Shown here piece by piece: positions 15,248-22,471 of a stretch of 35,433 bases of DNA; the stretch's first letter is position 1; each line of letters begins with the position of its first letter. The notes beneath the pieces were generated by a model that saw only the letters and a program-made list of their open reading frames with translations, was not told the origin of the DNA and did not search any database. Source of the stretch: Pectobacterium brasiliense. Lineage in GTDB: Bacteria; Pseudomonadota; Gammaproteobacteria; Enterobacterales; Enterobacteriaceae. The stretch lies in NCBI RefSeq assembly GCF_013449685.1, contig NZ_JACDSF010000040.1, positions 1-35,433 of the forward strand, read 5' to 3'. The position numbers were made by a program, and so were the translations under genes.

Positions 15248-15376
15248 CGTCAAAAGCAAGATCAGCCAGAACGCGATCACAGTATGAATATAAATCCATC
15301 CATACCACCAGAACAAATGAAGAAGCCCAGCAATCAAAAATTGAGGCCGCCGGGTTATCGTAGTGGCAGAGAATAA
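15248..15376 (+). pseudogene. mobA 3' fragment, copy 3
   Basis: 43 codons, open to a TAA, reading DQPERDHSMNINPSIPPEQM then KKPSNQKLRPPGYRSGRE. This corresponds to the end of mobA (NNGMDLTPSIPQEQTKKYSS, then RLRPSS) and shares LRPPGY-like ending with copy 2 (LKPLGY). No start codon or upstream mobA sequence is present. It overlaps the promoter region of the A gene copy I, showing that this cargo block joined the mobA end directly. Confidence 0.8.
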
Positions 15377-15398
15377 TATCATGTAGGATATAGCGATA

Positions 15399-16238
15399 TT
15401 ATATAGAACTAATATATTCTCCCACCTCAACAATATAACCTTCTTTGTGAGTTTTTACCCCATATATCATTATATTAGGTAGGTTCACTTTGCAAATATC
15501 TACCAATATTTTTTGATGCGAAACAGGCATTTTTCCACCAAGATATATACCATCGATTGAATCAAAAGAGTATTTATATAAACCAGAGGTTTCAGTAAAT
15601 ATTCTTAATTCATACTCATATGCCCAATTGATATGTTTTGTCTGTATGACGTTTACTGTCTCATTTCTTGATAAATTATCGGCAGAATAATAGTCAACGG
15701 AACACATTTTATTCTGATAATCAACTTTAGACCAATAAAATCGTTCCTTGTTTAGCTTATTTAATGATGCCAATAACTTGTTTGGATTGAATTTTATGCA
15801 GAACCCTTTCATTCCATCAGCATAATGAGACCACAGCATTGTATTGCATATTTGTGGAGAATGCTCATTGGATTCATCACTGGCTAAACAGTATGCCCCT
15901 ACATCCAGAAATCTGCTGTAAATAGAATCACGAAGTTTTTTAGTTATATCCTTCATGAAATTATCATAATTTTTAGGTGAATCATAATACCGTTTTCTAA
16001 CCAAATCAATAGCGGGCAAACTCAATACATTAGATGGGAGTTTTTTTGCTTGATAATTAAAAAAACGCTCTCTACTTTCATTATTACTTAAGTCAGGTGG
16101 AGTAATAATGAATTGTCCTTCAAAGGGATCATTAAAATCGGTAAGCTTCGAGAACCATGCTTTCCCTTCAGCAAGGGCTGATAAGGAATTTATATTTAAT
16201 GATGAAAACTTATAAACTGATGGAAAAGGGATGTTCAT
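15399..16238 (-). CDS. DUF2971-family protein
   Basis: 279 aa. The family pattern is visible in order: VYKFSSLNINSLSALAEGKAW with FSKLTDFNDPFEG (the FNDPFE signature), AYCLASDE (usual 'hhCFS' position), MLWSHYADGMKGFCIKFN (W-S-H-Y-a-x-x-h-x-G), VDYQ, then TKHINWAYEYELRIF (K-x-x-x-W-x-Y-E-x-E-x-R) and IYLGGKMP. DUF2971 proteins are widespread on mobile elements and in defence islands. Their biochemical function is not established; an ADP-ribosyl-like or nucleotide-binding role has been suggested by others, and I cannot judge it here. AAAGGTGTCAT precedes the ATG. Confidence 0.9.
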   Translation of the reverse strand: MNIPFPSVYKFSSLNINSLSALAEGKAWFSKLTDFNDPFEGQFIITPPDLSNNESRERFFNYQAKKLPSNVLSLPAIDLVRKRYYDSPKNYDNFMKDITKKLRDSIYSRFLDVGAYCLASDESNEHSPQICNTMLWSHYADGMKGFCIKFNPNKLLASLNKLNKERFYWSKVDYQNKMCSVDYYSADNLSRNETVNVIQTKHINWAYEYELRIFTETSGLYKYSFDSIDGIYLGGKMPVSHQKILVDICKVNLPNIMIYGVKTHKEGYIVEVGEYISSI

Positions 16239-16365
16239 ATGACACCTTTAGATGTGATGTATAACTCTTAGTAATTTTTACCAATCTATCATAGATTCGC
16301 TACGAAACAGAAGTCAACGCTCTCAATCGCACTGAAAGTGTTTATAGAAGTTGAAACCATGATTC

Positions 16366-16443
16366 ATGTTTATCTCCCTCGGTGATATTCGTAGTCATGC
16401 TAATGTTGAAAAGTGGCTTGTAGAAAACTGGAAGCAATATTAA
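16366..16443 (+). pseudogene. Possible C-terminal gene remnant
   Basis: A 25-codon frame reading MFISLGDIRSHANVEKWLVE then NWKQY-stop. The composition looks coding, but no ribosome-binding site or upstream gene remains. The stop TAA is followed by a hairpin (16453-16477). Identity unknown. Confidence 0.25.
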
Positions 16444-16452
16444 TTAATCCGC

Positions 16453-16477
16453 AGGCGGTTGTTTTCGCTGACCGCCT
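16453..16477 (+). terminator. Hairpin terminator
   Basis: AGGCGGT, 11-nt loop, ACCGCCT followed by TTAATAAA. It probably once terminated the gene whose remnant ends at 16443. Confidence 0.45.
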
Positions 16478-16491
16478 TTAATAAATATGAG

Positions 16492-16965
16492 TTATATTGA
16501 AATATTATTTTTAGCCACGTTCATTGACTTGCAAAAAAAATATATTGACTCCCATAAATCGAGGTGAGTAATATTACCGTTATTTTTTGATTTTAATCTT
16601 TCTATTTCATGTTGTGGAAGCTCATTTTTAACCAAGGATAAATTATCTTCACTAACAAAAGAATACCAAAAATGTAAAGTTATTGCTTCTTCAATCATAA
16701 CCTCACCACGTCTTACCGTTCTACTCCACCATAACCCATCTGGTTCAGGATAATTATTAGACAATCGTGGTATATCATCTTTCCATTCGTAAATAAACTC
16801 AATCTGCTTTGATAATGGCACAGGTGTAAGCAGTTCATCAAGAATAGTATAATAATCTCTCTTCCGCTTATCAATATCATATCTTTTAAGTAGGTCTAAA
16901 ACATCATAGGGTTGATATTTTTCTTTTAGCTTGTCTGTTTCTGGCTTTATTATTTTATAATACAT
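16492..16965 (-). CDS. Hypothetical 157-aa protein
   Basis: The start at 16965 is preferred over the ATG two codons upstream, because AAAAGGA lies 7 nt before it but abuts the first ATG. The protein is rich in charged and aromatic residues (KYQPYDVLDLLKRYDIDKRK, then PEPDGLWWSRTVRRGEVMIE) with no export signal. A minus-strand promoter-like TTGATT-N17-ATATAG lies upstream. The WWSRT and HFWYSF segments would be good probes for a family search. Function unknown. Confidence 0.65.
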   Translation of the reverse strand: MYYKIIKPETDKLKEKYQPYDVLDLLKRYDIDKRKRDYYTILDELLTPVPLSKQIEFIYEWKDDIPRLSNNYPEPDGLWWSRTVRRGEVMIEEAITLHFWYSFVSEDNLSLVKNELPQHEIERLKSKNNGNITHLDLWESIYFFCKSMNVAKNNISI

Positions 16966-17028
16966 ATACATTCCTTTTTATAGATACCTCCATTCTATAT
17001 AATAAAAACAGATATAAAATCAACTTTA

Positions 17029-17829
17029 TCAGTTATTTTTAAAGATAAGGTTTAAAAACTTAATAACATTTCTCAATGCCCGGCGTAACATCTCTTTTAT
17101 TGTTTTACTCTCCATCATAGAAATCTTTTGATTTAACGAATTAATGCTCAATTTTTTGTTTTCCATCTCGTGTTTTAATGATTTATTTTCTTTAATCAGA
17201 TTATTTATATAATCATCAATATTTTGAATCGCGATATTTCCACCATTCTCTTTTTTCCATGAAGATAGAACAATCAATTTTGATGCTTTCATTTCACGAG
17301 ATCGACCAGTACGTTTTTCGTCATCATCATAGTCAAACTCTAAGCCTGCTCCTGTATACATCTTATTCCGTCTTTCTAAATTGTCTTCTGTTGCATCTTT
17401 AGGCCCAAGTCTAATAGAGTTAACATCTGCATTAGGCCATTGTTTTGCCCAACTGACAATTTCATTAAATAACCATCTCCCTAATCTATTTCCTTTATAG
17501 TTATCGTCCCAAATGCCAAGTTCTCCACCAGTAAGTGAAATAGTCTCACTAATAATAACGTTGTCTTTATCTTTTAGGATACGATGTATCGCTTTGAAGC
17601 AAAGTTTAGAGTTCTGCTTTGTTCCAATAAATCTAAAGAAAATACTTATTTTATCCTTGTTAATAGTATTAGAAACTTGAGTGTTTTCATAAATAGTCTC
17701 AATAAGAACAGTTTTCCAATACTGATCTGGTTTCTCTCTTTCGTAGATGTGTAGTATCTCCAATCTCGGCCTATCTACATAGCCCGGAGTGCCTTCAAGT
17801 TTTACGTTATCTTGTTGTTCCGATGTCAT
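17029..17829 (-). CDS. GNAT-like acetyltransferase with C-terminal coiled coil
   Basis: 266 aa. Residues about 35-180 fit a GNAT fold: beta strands (KISIFFRFIG, KLCFKAIHRIL), then the acetyl-CoA loop region NRLGRWLFNEIVSWAKQW and the late pattern IRLGPKDATEDNLERRNKMY then TGAGLEFDY (A-x-x-x-N-x-x-R-R-x-x-x-Y-x-x-x-G-h-x-F). Residues about 205-250 form a coiled coil (IDDYINNLIKENKSLKHEM, ENKKLSINSLNQKISMME). A basic-hydrophobic end (LRNVIKFLNLIFKN) may touch the membrane. The coiled coil on a GNAT is unusual. The substrate could be a tRNA, protein or small molecule; nothing decides it. Confidence 0.72.
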   Translation of the reverse strand: MTSEQQDNVKLEGTPGYVDRPRLEILHIYEREKPDQYWKTVLIETIYENTQVSNTINKDKISIFFRFIGTKQNSKLCFKAIHRILKDKDNVIISETISLTGGELGIWDDNYKGNRLGRWLFNEIVSWAKQWPNADVNSIRLGPKDATEDNLERRNKMYTGAGLEFDYDDDEKRTGRSREMKASKLIVLSSWKKENGGNIAIQNIDDYINNLIKENKSLKHEMENKKLSINSLNQKISMMESKTIKEMLRRALRNVIKFLNLIFKNN

Positions 17830-18043
17830 AAGAAAAAATTAATTTACAGTGTCTTGAATAGGTTGTTGTGTTGTATCAATAATAGGTTTTTATGTCAAAC
17901 AGCGTGGAACAGCGGATTCTTGGAGGCGGGAAAAAGTATTTCATGACGAAAAATGCAGAAACAGCGCGTTTAACTTGTCAGAAGCCCCGATGTGAACAGC
18001 CCTGCACGGAGAGCCATTCACAGTCGAAAAACAGGCGGAAAAC
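17830..18043. other. Higher-GC remnant DNA
   Basis: The stretch 17895-18050 is visibly richer in G and C than its neighbours. A plus-strand frame here (SVEQRILGGGKKYFMTKNAE) has no ribosome-binding site and runs on into the antisense of the lipoprotein gene. It is probably a foreign fragment left by recombination. No function assigned. Confidence 0.3.
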
Positions 18044-18595
18044 TTACCTTGCCGACCAGCCTTTATTAGTTTTCACCAAAGCAATTTTTGACTCTTCTGG
18101 TTCGGCCATTCCTTTGATGTCAGAAAAGGCATCTTTATCAACCCAGCCCGGTACATCCGCCAGTTTCCATGTATAAGACACGCGAACAATCTTCATGCCA
18201 TCTTCACCGGCCTCTGTCCATTCCGTAATTTCATCAACAGTTCGATGACCTACACAAGCACCATTATCACGATCCCAAAAACTTGTTTTACGTCCTTTAT
18301 CCGTGGTCGTTAAAATGGCCGCTCTCTTGAACATTTCTTGTTCGTATGAAATGGTCAACAGCCCAGAAAGTTTCAACCCAGTTAAAATAGGATCTTCTTC
18401 ATTATTATAGATATTTACTTTAACGGGGATACCATTTCTAAAATCGTCAAACACCGCAATGTTGTTTTCTTTGCTGAAAGAATAACAAATGCTTTGTTTG
18501 CTGAATTTTTCATTAATAGCTTTCTCAAAATCACCTTTCTCTCCACATCCCACCAGCAAAAGAGCTGTAGAAGTAACGAGTAAAATCTTCTTCAT
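18044..18595 (-). CDS. Lipoprotein (183 aa)
   Basis: The start is set at 18595, where the product begins MKKILLVTSTALLLVGCGEK: a short basic n-region, hydrophobic core and a lipobox LVGC with the lipidated Cys at 17. The longer upstream frame runs through non-coding palindromic DNA and is rejected. GGAT-N6 precedes the ATG. The mature domain is globular with two further Cys (ICYSFSKEN and GACVGHR), likely one disulfide in the periplasm, and a Trp-rich C-terminus (TWKLADVPGWVDKDAF). Similar to small plasmid or phage-borne lipoproteins of unknown function. Confidence 0.82.
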   Translation of the reverse strand: MKKILLVTSTALLLVGCGEKGDFEKAINEKFSKQSICYSFSKENNIAVFDDFRNGIPVKVNIYNNEEDPILTGLKLSGLLTISYEQEMFKRAAILTTTDKGRKTSFWDRDNGACVGHRTVDEITEWTEAGEDGMKIVRVSYTWKLADVPGWVDKDAFSDIKGMAEPEESKIALVKTNKGWSAR

Positions 18596-18747
18596 CTTCC
18601 CATCCATCCTGATAATCATAAAAGCTGTTGTGATTTGATGCCTTTCGAGTTGCCTGTAGACGCTACAGCTTGTTCTTACAGACCTACCACAGCAAAGCCA
18701 CCTAATTAACCAATTGATAGGATTCAATTATTTTTGATGGCCGTCAT

Positions 18748-18899
18748 ATCGTTTGTAACGATCAAAAACAAAATAATGATAGGTAAAATCTATCATATAT
18801 TTATATTCGATCGACTAAATCAATTAAAATCCCGATCGATACAGCCTTATTAATCGCTATTATCTATCAATATTAATTTATCGATCTATTATATCGATC
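18748..18899. repeat. Cluster of palindromes and GATC sites
   Basis: In ~150 AT-rich bases: ATCGTT-TGT-AACGAT (18748-18762), ATGATAG-N7-CTATCAT (18776-18796), TCGATCGA (18807-18814), CGATCGAT (18833-18840) and two ATCGAT boxes 13 bp apart (18880-18885, 18893-18898). Five GATC sites fall in 140 bp. This looks like an operator array, partition site or iteron-type origin. It lies between divergent genes. Confidence 0.5.
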
Positions 18900-18975
18900 A
18901 TTTTGCTTGAGATTGGCTTTCGGAGTGGTATGCTTGAGCCAAGTAAAGATAGCAATCGGCAATAGTGAGGTGTGT

Positions 18976-19374
18976 GTGAAAGCAAACGCGACCCAACAGC
19001 ATGGTCATCTTTCCTCTCCTTCGGTTCGTAGTGGCTCTACTTTGTCTTATGAGTATGAACAAACTGGCTTTACTATTGACCTAAACGAACACTCTGTTCT
19101 GCTCTTTAATAAAAATCGAAGTGCTATATATGGCTATGCCAACATCAGGGAAATCAATTATTCATTATCATTGAATAAAATTAATAATGCTATAATAACT
19201 ATTATTACTGACGATCATATTAATCCTGAATGGATTATTTCATTCTCATCAGATAACAAATATTTCTCTTCGCAACAAATTTGTGAACAATGGGTTGAAC
19301 TATTTAATGAACATGTCTTCTGTTTTTGTCCTGTGAATGAAAAGGAAATTAAACTAAAACCTCAAAATTTATAA
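18976..19374 (+). CDS. Hypothetical 132-aa protein
   Basis: GTG at 18976 is preferred because GAGG lies 5 nt upstream; the in-frame TTG at 18907 has no site. The product has a Ser/Thr-rich start (HLSSPSVRSGSTLSYEYEQ) and then a beta-rich domain (FTIDLNEHSVLLFNK, ISFSSDNKYFSS). It ends in a Trp/Cys/Phe-rich segment (CEQWVELFNEHVFCFCPVNE). No signal peptide. It is the first gene to the right of the palindrome cluster and may be regulated by it. I do not recognise a family. Confidence 0.55.
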   Translation: MKANATQQHGHLSSPSVRSGSTLSYEYEQTGFTIDLNEHSVLLFNKNRSAIYGYANIREINYSLSLNKINNAIITIITDDHINPEWIISFSSDNKYFSSQQICEQWVELFNEHVFCFCPVNEKEIKLKPQNL

Positions 19375-19447
19375 TTATTAATATTAATTAGCAAAATTAT
19401 TTGCTTTTTTATGAATTAATATTTAATTATATACATATGATATTTAA

Positions 19448-19539
19448 CTAATCAGGTTTTCGTAATATGAAATATTACGTTTTATATATTTTACTAATCT
19501 GACCTTCGTAATATGAAGTATTACGTTTTATTTATTTTA
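19448..19539 (+). repeat. Two tandem 46-bp repeats with inner palindromes
   Basis: Units 19448-19493 and 19494-19539 match at about 40 of 46 positions. Each holds an inverted repeat: CGTAATAT-GAA-ATATTACG (19461-19479) and CGTAATA-TGAAG-TATTACG (19507-19525). They lie immediately upstream of the gene at 19556, so they are probably paired operators. Confidence 0.75.
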
Positions 19540-19555
19540 CAAATGAGGTGTAAAT

Positions 19556-20032
19556 ATGTCTGGAAAAAATCCATTCTGGAATTATGATTATAATGCGGCG
19601 CAACGCAATAGAGAAATTGTAGACTCTTATCAGCAAGCTAATGAAGCAAGGCTGGATTCGCAGCAGGCTCAGTTTGAAGCATCAATGGCTAATGACAGAG
19701 TTAACCGACTACAAATGCAGTTGAACAATACCATTAGCAGCCATAAGAAGGTTGTAGCTGATTATGAGCAACGTCTACAGAATATTAAAACAGTCGCATT
19801 TAAATTGGCTATTCGTTCTAATATCTTTGAAAGAACATTGGTTAAACTTACAGGAGAATGGCCTGATAAAAAAGATCATATTCTTGATGAAATTCAGCGT
19901 CAGAAAAATCATTGTACAACGCAAGAATATAGGGATAACTGGTGGGGTTGGGTCAGTCAAGCAGATCCTTCTTCAGACCATAGTTATCTCGATTTTCCAT
20001 TCCCTGAAAGAGATCTGAAAAATAAGCCATAA
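19556..20032 (+). CDS. Coiled-coil protein (158 aa)
   Basis: ATGAGGTG lies 7 nt before the ATG. After a short aromatic lead (MSGKNPFWNYDYN) residues about 15-80 form a long amphipathic helix (EIVDSYQQANEARLDSQQAQ, then MANDRVNRLQMQLNNTISSHK), predicted coiled coil. The C-terminal third is compact, with CTTQEYRDNWWGWVSQADPS, a Trp-rich motif. No export signal. It follows the tandem operator repeats and precedes a four-span membrane protein gene in the same direction. The coiled coil may tether a partner. Function unknown. Confidence 0.75.
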   Translation: MSGKNPFWNYDYNAAQRNREIVDSYQQANEARLDSQQAQFEASMANDRVNRLQMQLNNTISSHKKVVADYEQRLQNIKTVAFKLAIRSNIFERTLVKLTGEWPDKKDHILDEIQRQKNHCTTQEYRDNWWGWVSQADPSSDHSYLDFPFPERDLKNKP

Positions 20033-20056
20033 GAAGAGATAGACATATCTCTTCTT
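20031..20056 (+). terminator. Hairpin at the stop codon
   Basis: AAGAAGAGAT, 6-nt loop, ATCTCTTCTT: a perfect 10-bp stem overlapping the TAA of the coiled-coil gene. The T-rich 3' arm is followed by AAAT. Confidence 0.5.
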
Positions 20057-20132
20057 AAATATCTATTGCATTTACTAAAGCGCCGTTAATCGCGCTTCCC
20101 ATTCACTCGCCTTAATATTTGACGAGAATACC

Positions 20133-20708
20133 ATGAATTCTGAAAAAAATAAGTCTCAGAATACAATCATTGAAAAATTAAAGTTTAAATTCAAAAATAT
20201 TTTTTCACATAAAAAATCTGAGTTTAGTGAAATTATTAAAGGCATGGATAACACTATAGGTGACGATAAGAATCCGCAACAGAATGAAACAGGTAACAAG
20301 TGCAATCCGATTGTGATCGCCGGAACTCTGTTTATTAGTTCAATAATATTACTGGCTATTTTCTCAGTTATATATGGGTTATTACCTGTAAAACAAGCTT
20401 CTGAAACGTACCTCATAATTATCTTTCCGATAATAATCTCTATTGCCTGTGGTATTTTCCACTTAAGAGGGAATGTGATCCCTAAAAATATAATCGACGT
20501 TATTTTATTTTCTGTGGCAGCAGTTAACTTTATGATAATTTCAAGCAAAAATCTTGAAACACCTATTAGTTTTGAAAGTTTATCATCAACTTTTTTAGGT
20601 AATATGACGTTGGTATCCATATACTCATGCGCAACAGCTAAAGCATTTATGGCTTTAACAGATATCGTTTTAAGTGCATACAAAAAATCCCCCAAACCCA
20701 AATTGTAA
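20133..20708 (+). CDS. Four-span membrane protein (191 aa)
   Basis: About 55 polar N-terminal residues (lysine-rich, with EKLKFKFKNIFSHKKSEF) are followed by four hydrophobic segments: near 58-84 (IVIAGTLFISSIILLAIFSV), 91-110 (YLIIIFPIIISIACGIF), 118-137 (IIDVILFSVAAVNFMIIS) and 156-178 (LVSIYSCATAKAFMALTDIV). It ends basic (KKSPKPKL). Inner-membrane protein with a cytosolic basic domain. It lies 100 bp after the coiled-coil gene and is probably co-regulated. Such small membrane proteins are common in plasmid exclusion and in defence as pore-formers; no family recognised. Confidence 0.78.
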   Translation: MNSEKNKSQNTIIEKLKFKFKNIFSHKKSEFSEIIKGMDNTIGDDKNPQQNETGNKCNPIVIAGTLFISSIILLAIFSVIYGLLPVKQASETYLIIIFPIIISIACGIFHLRGNVIPKNIIDVILFSVAAVNFMIISSKNLETPISFESLSSTFLGNMTLVSIYSCATAKAFMALTDIVLSAYKKSPKPKL

Positions 20709-20718
20709 TATTTTAAAC

Positions 20719-20739
20719 ACCTCAGCCTCACGCTGAGGT
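20719..20739. terminator. Bidirectional hairpin terminator
   Basis: ACCTCAGC, loop CTCAC, GCTGAGGT: a perfect 8-bp stem after the membrane protein gene, with a TCACTTTACTTTTA tail. Confidence 0.6.
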
Positions 20740-20750
20740 TCACTTTACTT

Positions 20751-20861
20751 TTATGGTGGTGGATTTATTTTTAATTCAAATATAGGTATACCACCTTCAG
20801 CCGTCCCCATTGGAACAAGATCCATATTCAGTATAAGTGGAGCATTTGATTCTGATTTCAT
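20751..20861 (-). CDS. Possible small ORF (36 aa)
   Basis: ATG at 20861, stop at 20751. The product starts MKSESNAPLILNMDLVPMGT and ends FELKINPPP. Its composition is coding-like, but the only candidate site (TTGGG) touches the ATG. It may be a real small protein or the tail of a lost gene. The shared hairpin at 20719-20739 would terminate it. Confidence 0.3.
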   Translation of the reverse strand: MKSESNAPLILNMDLVPMGTAEGGIPIFELKINPPP

Positions 20862-20933
20862 CCCAAGTATTTATCTAACATTTTCATTTCGTTGACGAAT
20901 CCATGTTTTATTTACAGCTCAACAGTTCGGGGG

Positions 20934-21206
20934 TTATCTGTTTCTTATAAAATCCATGACCAACACTGTCATTATCCCATAGAAAATAATGAATGATGCC
21001 AGCTTTACCAATATTTTCCTTTTCTCGAAAAACTTAGCCATCCACGCTGAAAAAACATCACTGACAAAAAATAAAGGAACACCAACCAGATAATAGTTTT
21101 TATTTCTAATGCATGAATCAAATAAAACAATAATCAAGACCAAAAATAACACATTACCTCTCAATTTAATCATTATGTTTTCAAACTGCTGATATACTTT
21201 AATCAT
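20934..21206 (-). CDS. Small three-span membrane protein
   Basis: 90 aa with a strong GGGAGAGGCC before the ATG. Three hydrophobic segments: GNVLFLVLIIVLFDSCI, YYLVGVPLFFVSDVFSAW and LVKLASFIIFYGIMTVLVMD. The loops are basic (FFEKRKI), placing them in the cytosol. It is the last gene of the minus-strand conjugation block, 126 bp after the IcmD/TraQ-like gene. A role as a transfer-complex membrane subunit or as surface exclusion is plausible from position only. Confidence 0.7.
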   Translation of the reverse strand: MIKVYQQFENIMIKLRGNVLFLVLIIVLFDSCIRNKNYYLVGVPLFFVSDVFSAWMAKFFEKRKILVKLASFIIFYGIMTVLVMDFIRNR

Positions 21207-21332
21207 GGCCTCTCCCTGCTGTTTTATTTTTAATTATCAGGTTTTTATAAAAATCAAATTTAGAATACAATGCCATTACACAACATTATTTACGCTGAAT
21301 ACTCTTCGATTTTTTATTTTAGTCAACAATAC

Positions 21333-21710
21333 TTATCTAATCTGATTAAAGGTCGATCCCGTCGCATCAGAACTTTTATGTCCTTCGCCATTAAGCGTAT
21401 TTGTCATTGTTCCTAAATATGTTGGTATGCCAATCAATGCTGCCGATACTAAAAGATATGTTATTGGTTTAGAGAGCTTGGTTTGATTAGGATTCTCGTT
21501 ATGTTCTTTGAACTTGAGTGCTGACATTCCTCCTGTCACCAATCCACCAACAAACATCACACCAACAGCCAATTTAGAAATATTGGTTAACTGATCGGTT
21601 AAACGCTCGGCTACATCTGATACCGTTTGAGCACCTGCTGTTTGAGCAAATAATACAGTTACAGATAAAACCATACTCATGGTTAATACTTCTTTTATAT
21701 TTATTTTCAT
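21333..21710 (-). CDS. IcmD/TraQ-like type IVB secretion protein
   Basis: 125 aa. A signal peptide (VLTMSMVLSVTVLFAQTAGAQ) is followed by DVAERLTDQLTNISKLAVGV, MFVGGLVTGGMSALKFKEHN, ENPNQTKLSKPITYLLVSAA and LIGIPTYL. This copies the layout of IcmD/DotP and of IncI TraQ-type proteins: a helix, a glycine-rich transmembrane helix ending 'h-K-F-K-x-H', the invariant-looking N-P-x-Q loop and a second transmembrane helix with P. IcmD is an inner-membrane component of Dot/Icm-type conjugation and secretion systems. The match in the KFKEHNENPNQ region is the firmest clue. It supports the type IVB reading of DotA at 26091-28781. Confidence 0.8.
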   Translation of the reverse strand: MKINIKEVLTMSMVLSVTVLFAQTAGAQTVSDVAERLTDQLTNISKLAVGVMFVGGLVTGGMSALKFKEHNENPNQTKLSKPITYLLVSAALIGIPTYLGTMTNTLNGEGHKSSDATGSTFNQIR

Positions 21711-21827
21711 GTTTTTCCTCTATTAATTAATTCATCTATTACGTCTCCATGCATGAAAACATGTTTCCATCAATAATCTTTAAAAATATTCTCTGTTTAT
21801 AAAATACTTTATTAAGCACATAACTAT

Positions 21828-22400
21828 TTACGGCCTATTTTTTCTAATATTCGGTTTTACCTGCATGTTATATTCCGTATCATCATAACCTTGAAGCTCT
21901 TCCTCTTTAATCGGATTAATGATGCGATACAGGTTAGAATGCTTGTCACAAACCTCTTTTGCTGTATCCAACATTGCACGAAAGGAATCTTCGGTTATCC
22001 CTAATGAACTCGGGCTAATACTTCCATCGAGAGAACTCTTGTATAATAATAAAAGAGCATATTTATAACCTACATAAGGTATTGGATACGTTCTGCCATC
22101 TTGGTGTTGCATTCGATACGAATACGATACCTTCTTTCCTTTCGGCACAGAATAAAGATTTATTCCTGTAGAAAAATCTTGAGCAACAAAAAATCGTTCT
22201 TTATTTAAAAAAGTCATCCTACGGGGTCGATATCCATCATGGAAAACTTGGTTAACAAGATCTTTAAGTCTAATGTTTTCTATTTTTCCTAACTGAGACA
22301 AATTGGGATGTTTTACGCAACTGAGTAAGCCACTATGATTTAAATCATTAACAGCATCATTCCATTTGGTTCTTTTCTTTTTTAATACATCTTCTTCCAT
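21828..22400 (-). CDS. Hypothetical 190-aa protein in conjugation block
   Basis: AAAGGGGATATA precedes the ATG. Soluble and basic: a helical start (LKKKRTKWNDAVNDLNHSGL), then RPRRMTFLNKERFFVAQDFS and SYRMQHQDGRTYPIPYVGYK. Its later part is helical (RAMLDTAKEVCDKHSNLYRI), with an acidic segment and a basic tail (IRKNRP). No export signal, so it acts in the cytosol. Gene order (exported 418-aa protein, this gene, IcmD-like) suggests a transfer role. No family recognised. Confidence 0.7.
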   Translation of the reverse strand: MEEDVLKKKRTKWNDAVNDLNHSGLLSCVKHPNLSQLGKIENIRLKDLVNQVFHDGYRPRRMTFLNKERFFVAQDFSTGINLYSVPKGKKVSYSYRMQHQDGRTYPIPYVGYKYALLLLYKSSLDGSISPSSLGITEDSFRAMLDTAKEVCDKHSNLYRIINPIKEEELQGYDDTEYNMQVKPNIRKNRP

Positions 22401-22471
22401 TATATCCCCTTTGTTATAATATTATTTTAAACTACTTATTATTAGCCTCTTACTTAAATAATTTATTGGCG

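Noticed and set aside
17892..18176. Plus-strand 94-codon frame with a coding-like start (MSNSVEQRILGGGKK).
   Set aside because: No ribosome-binding site, and its second half is antisense to the lipoprotein gene. Treated as remnant DNA.
18596..18727. N-terminal extension of the lipoprotein frame.
   Set aside because: It would bury the lipobox signal peptide in the middle of the protein. The MKKILL start has a site and fits a lipoprotein.
19440..19540. Possible CRISPR array, because of tandem palindromic repeats.
   Set aside because: Only two units that abut without spacers, and no cas genes. They are operator repeats.
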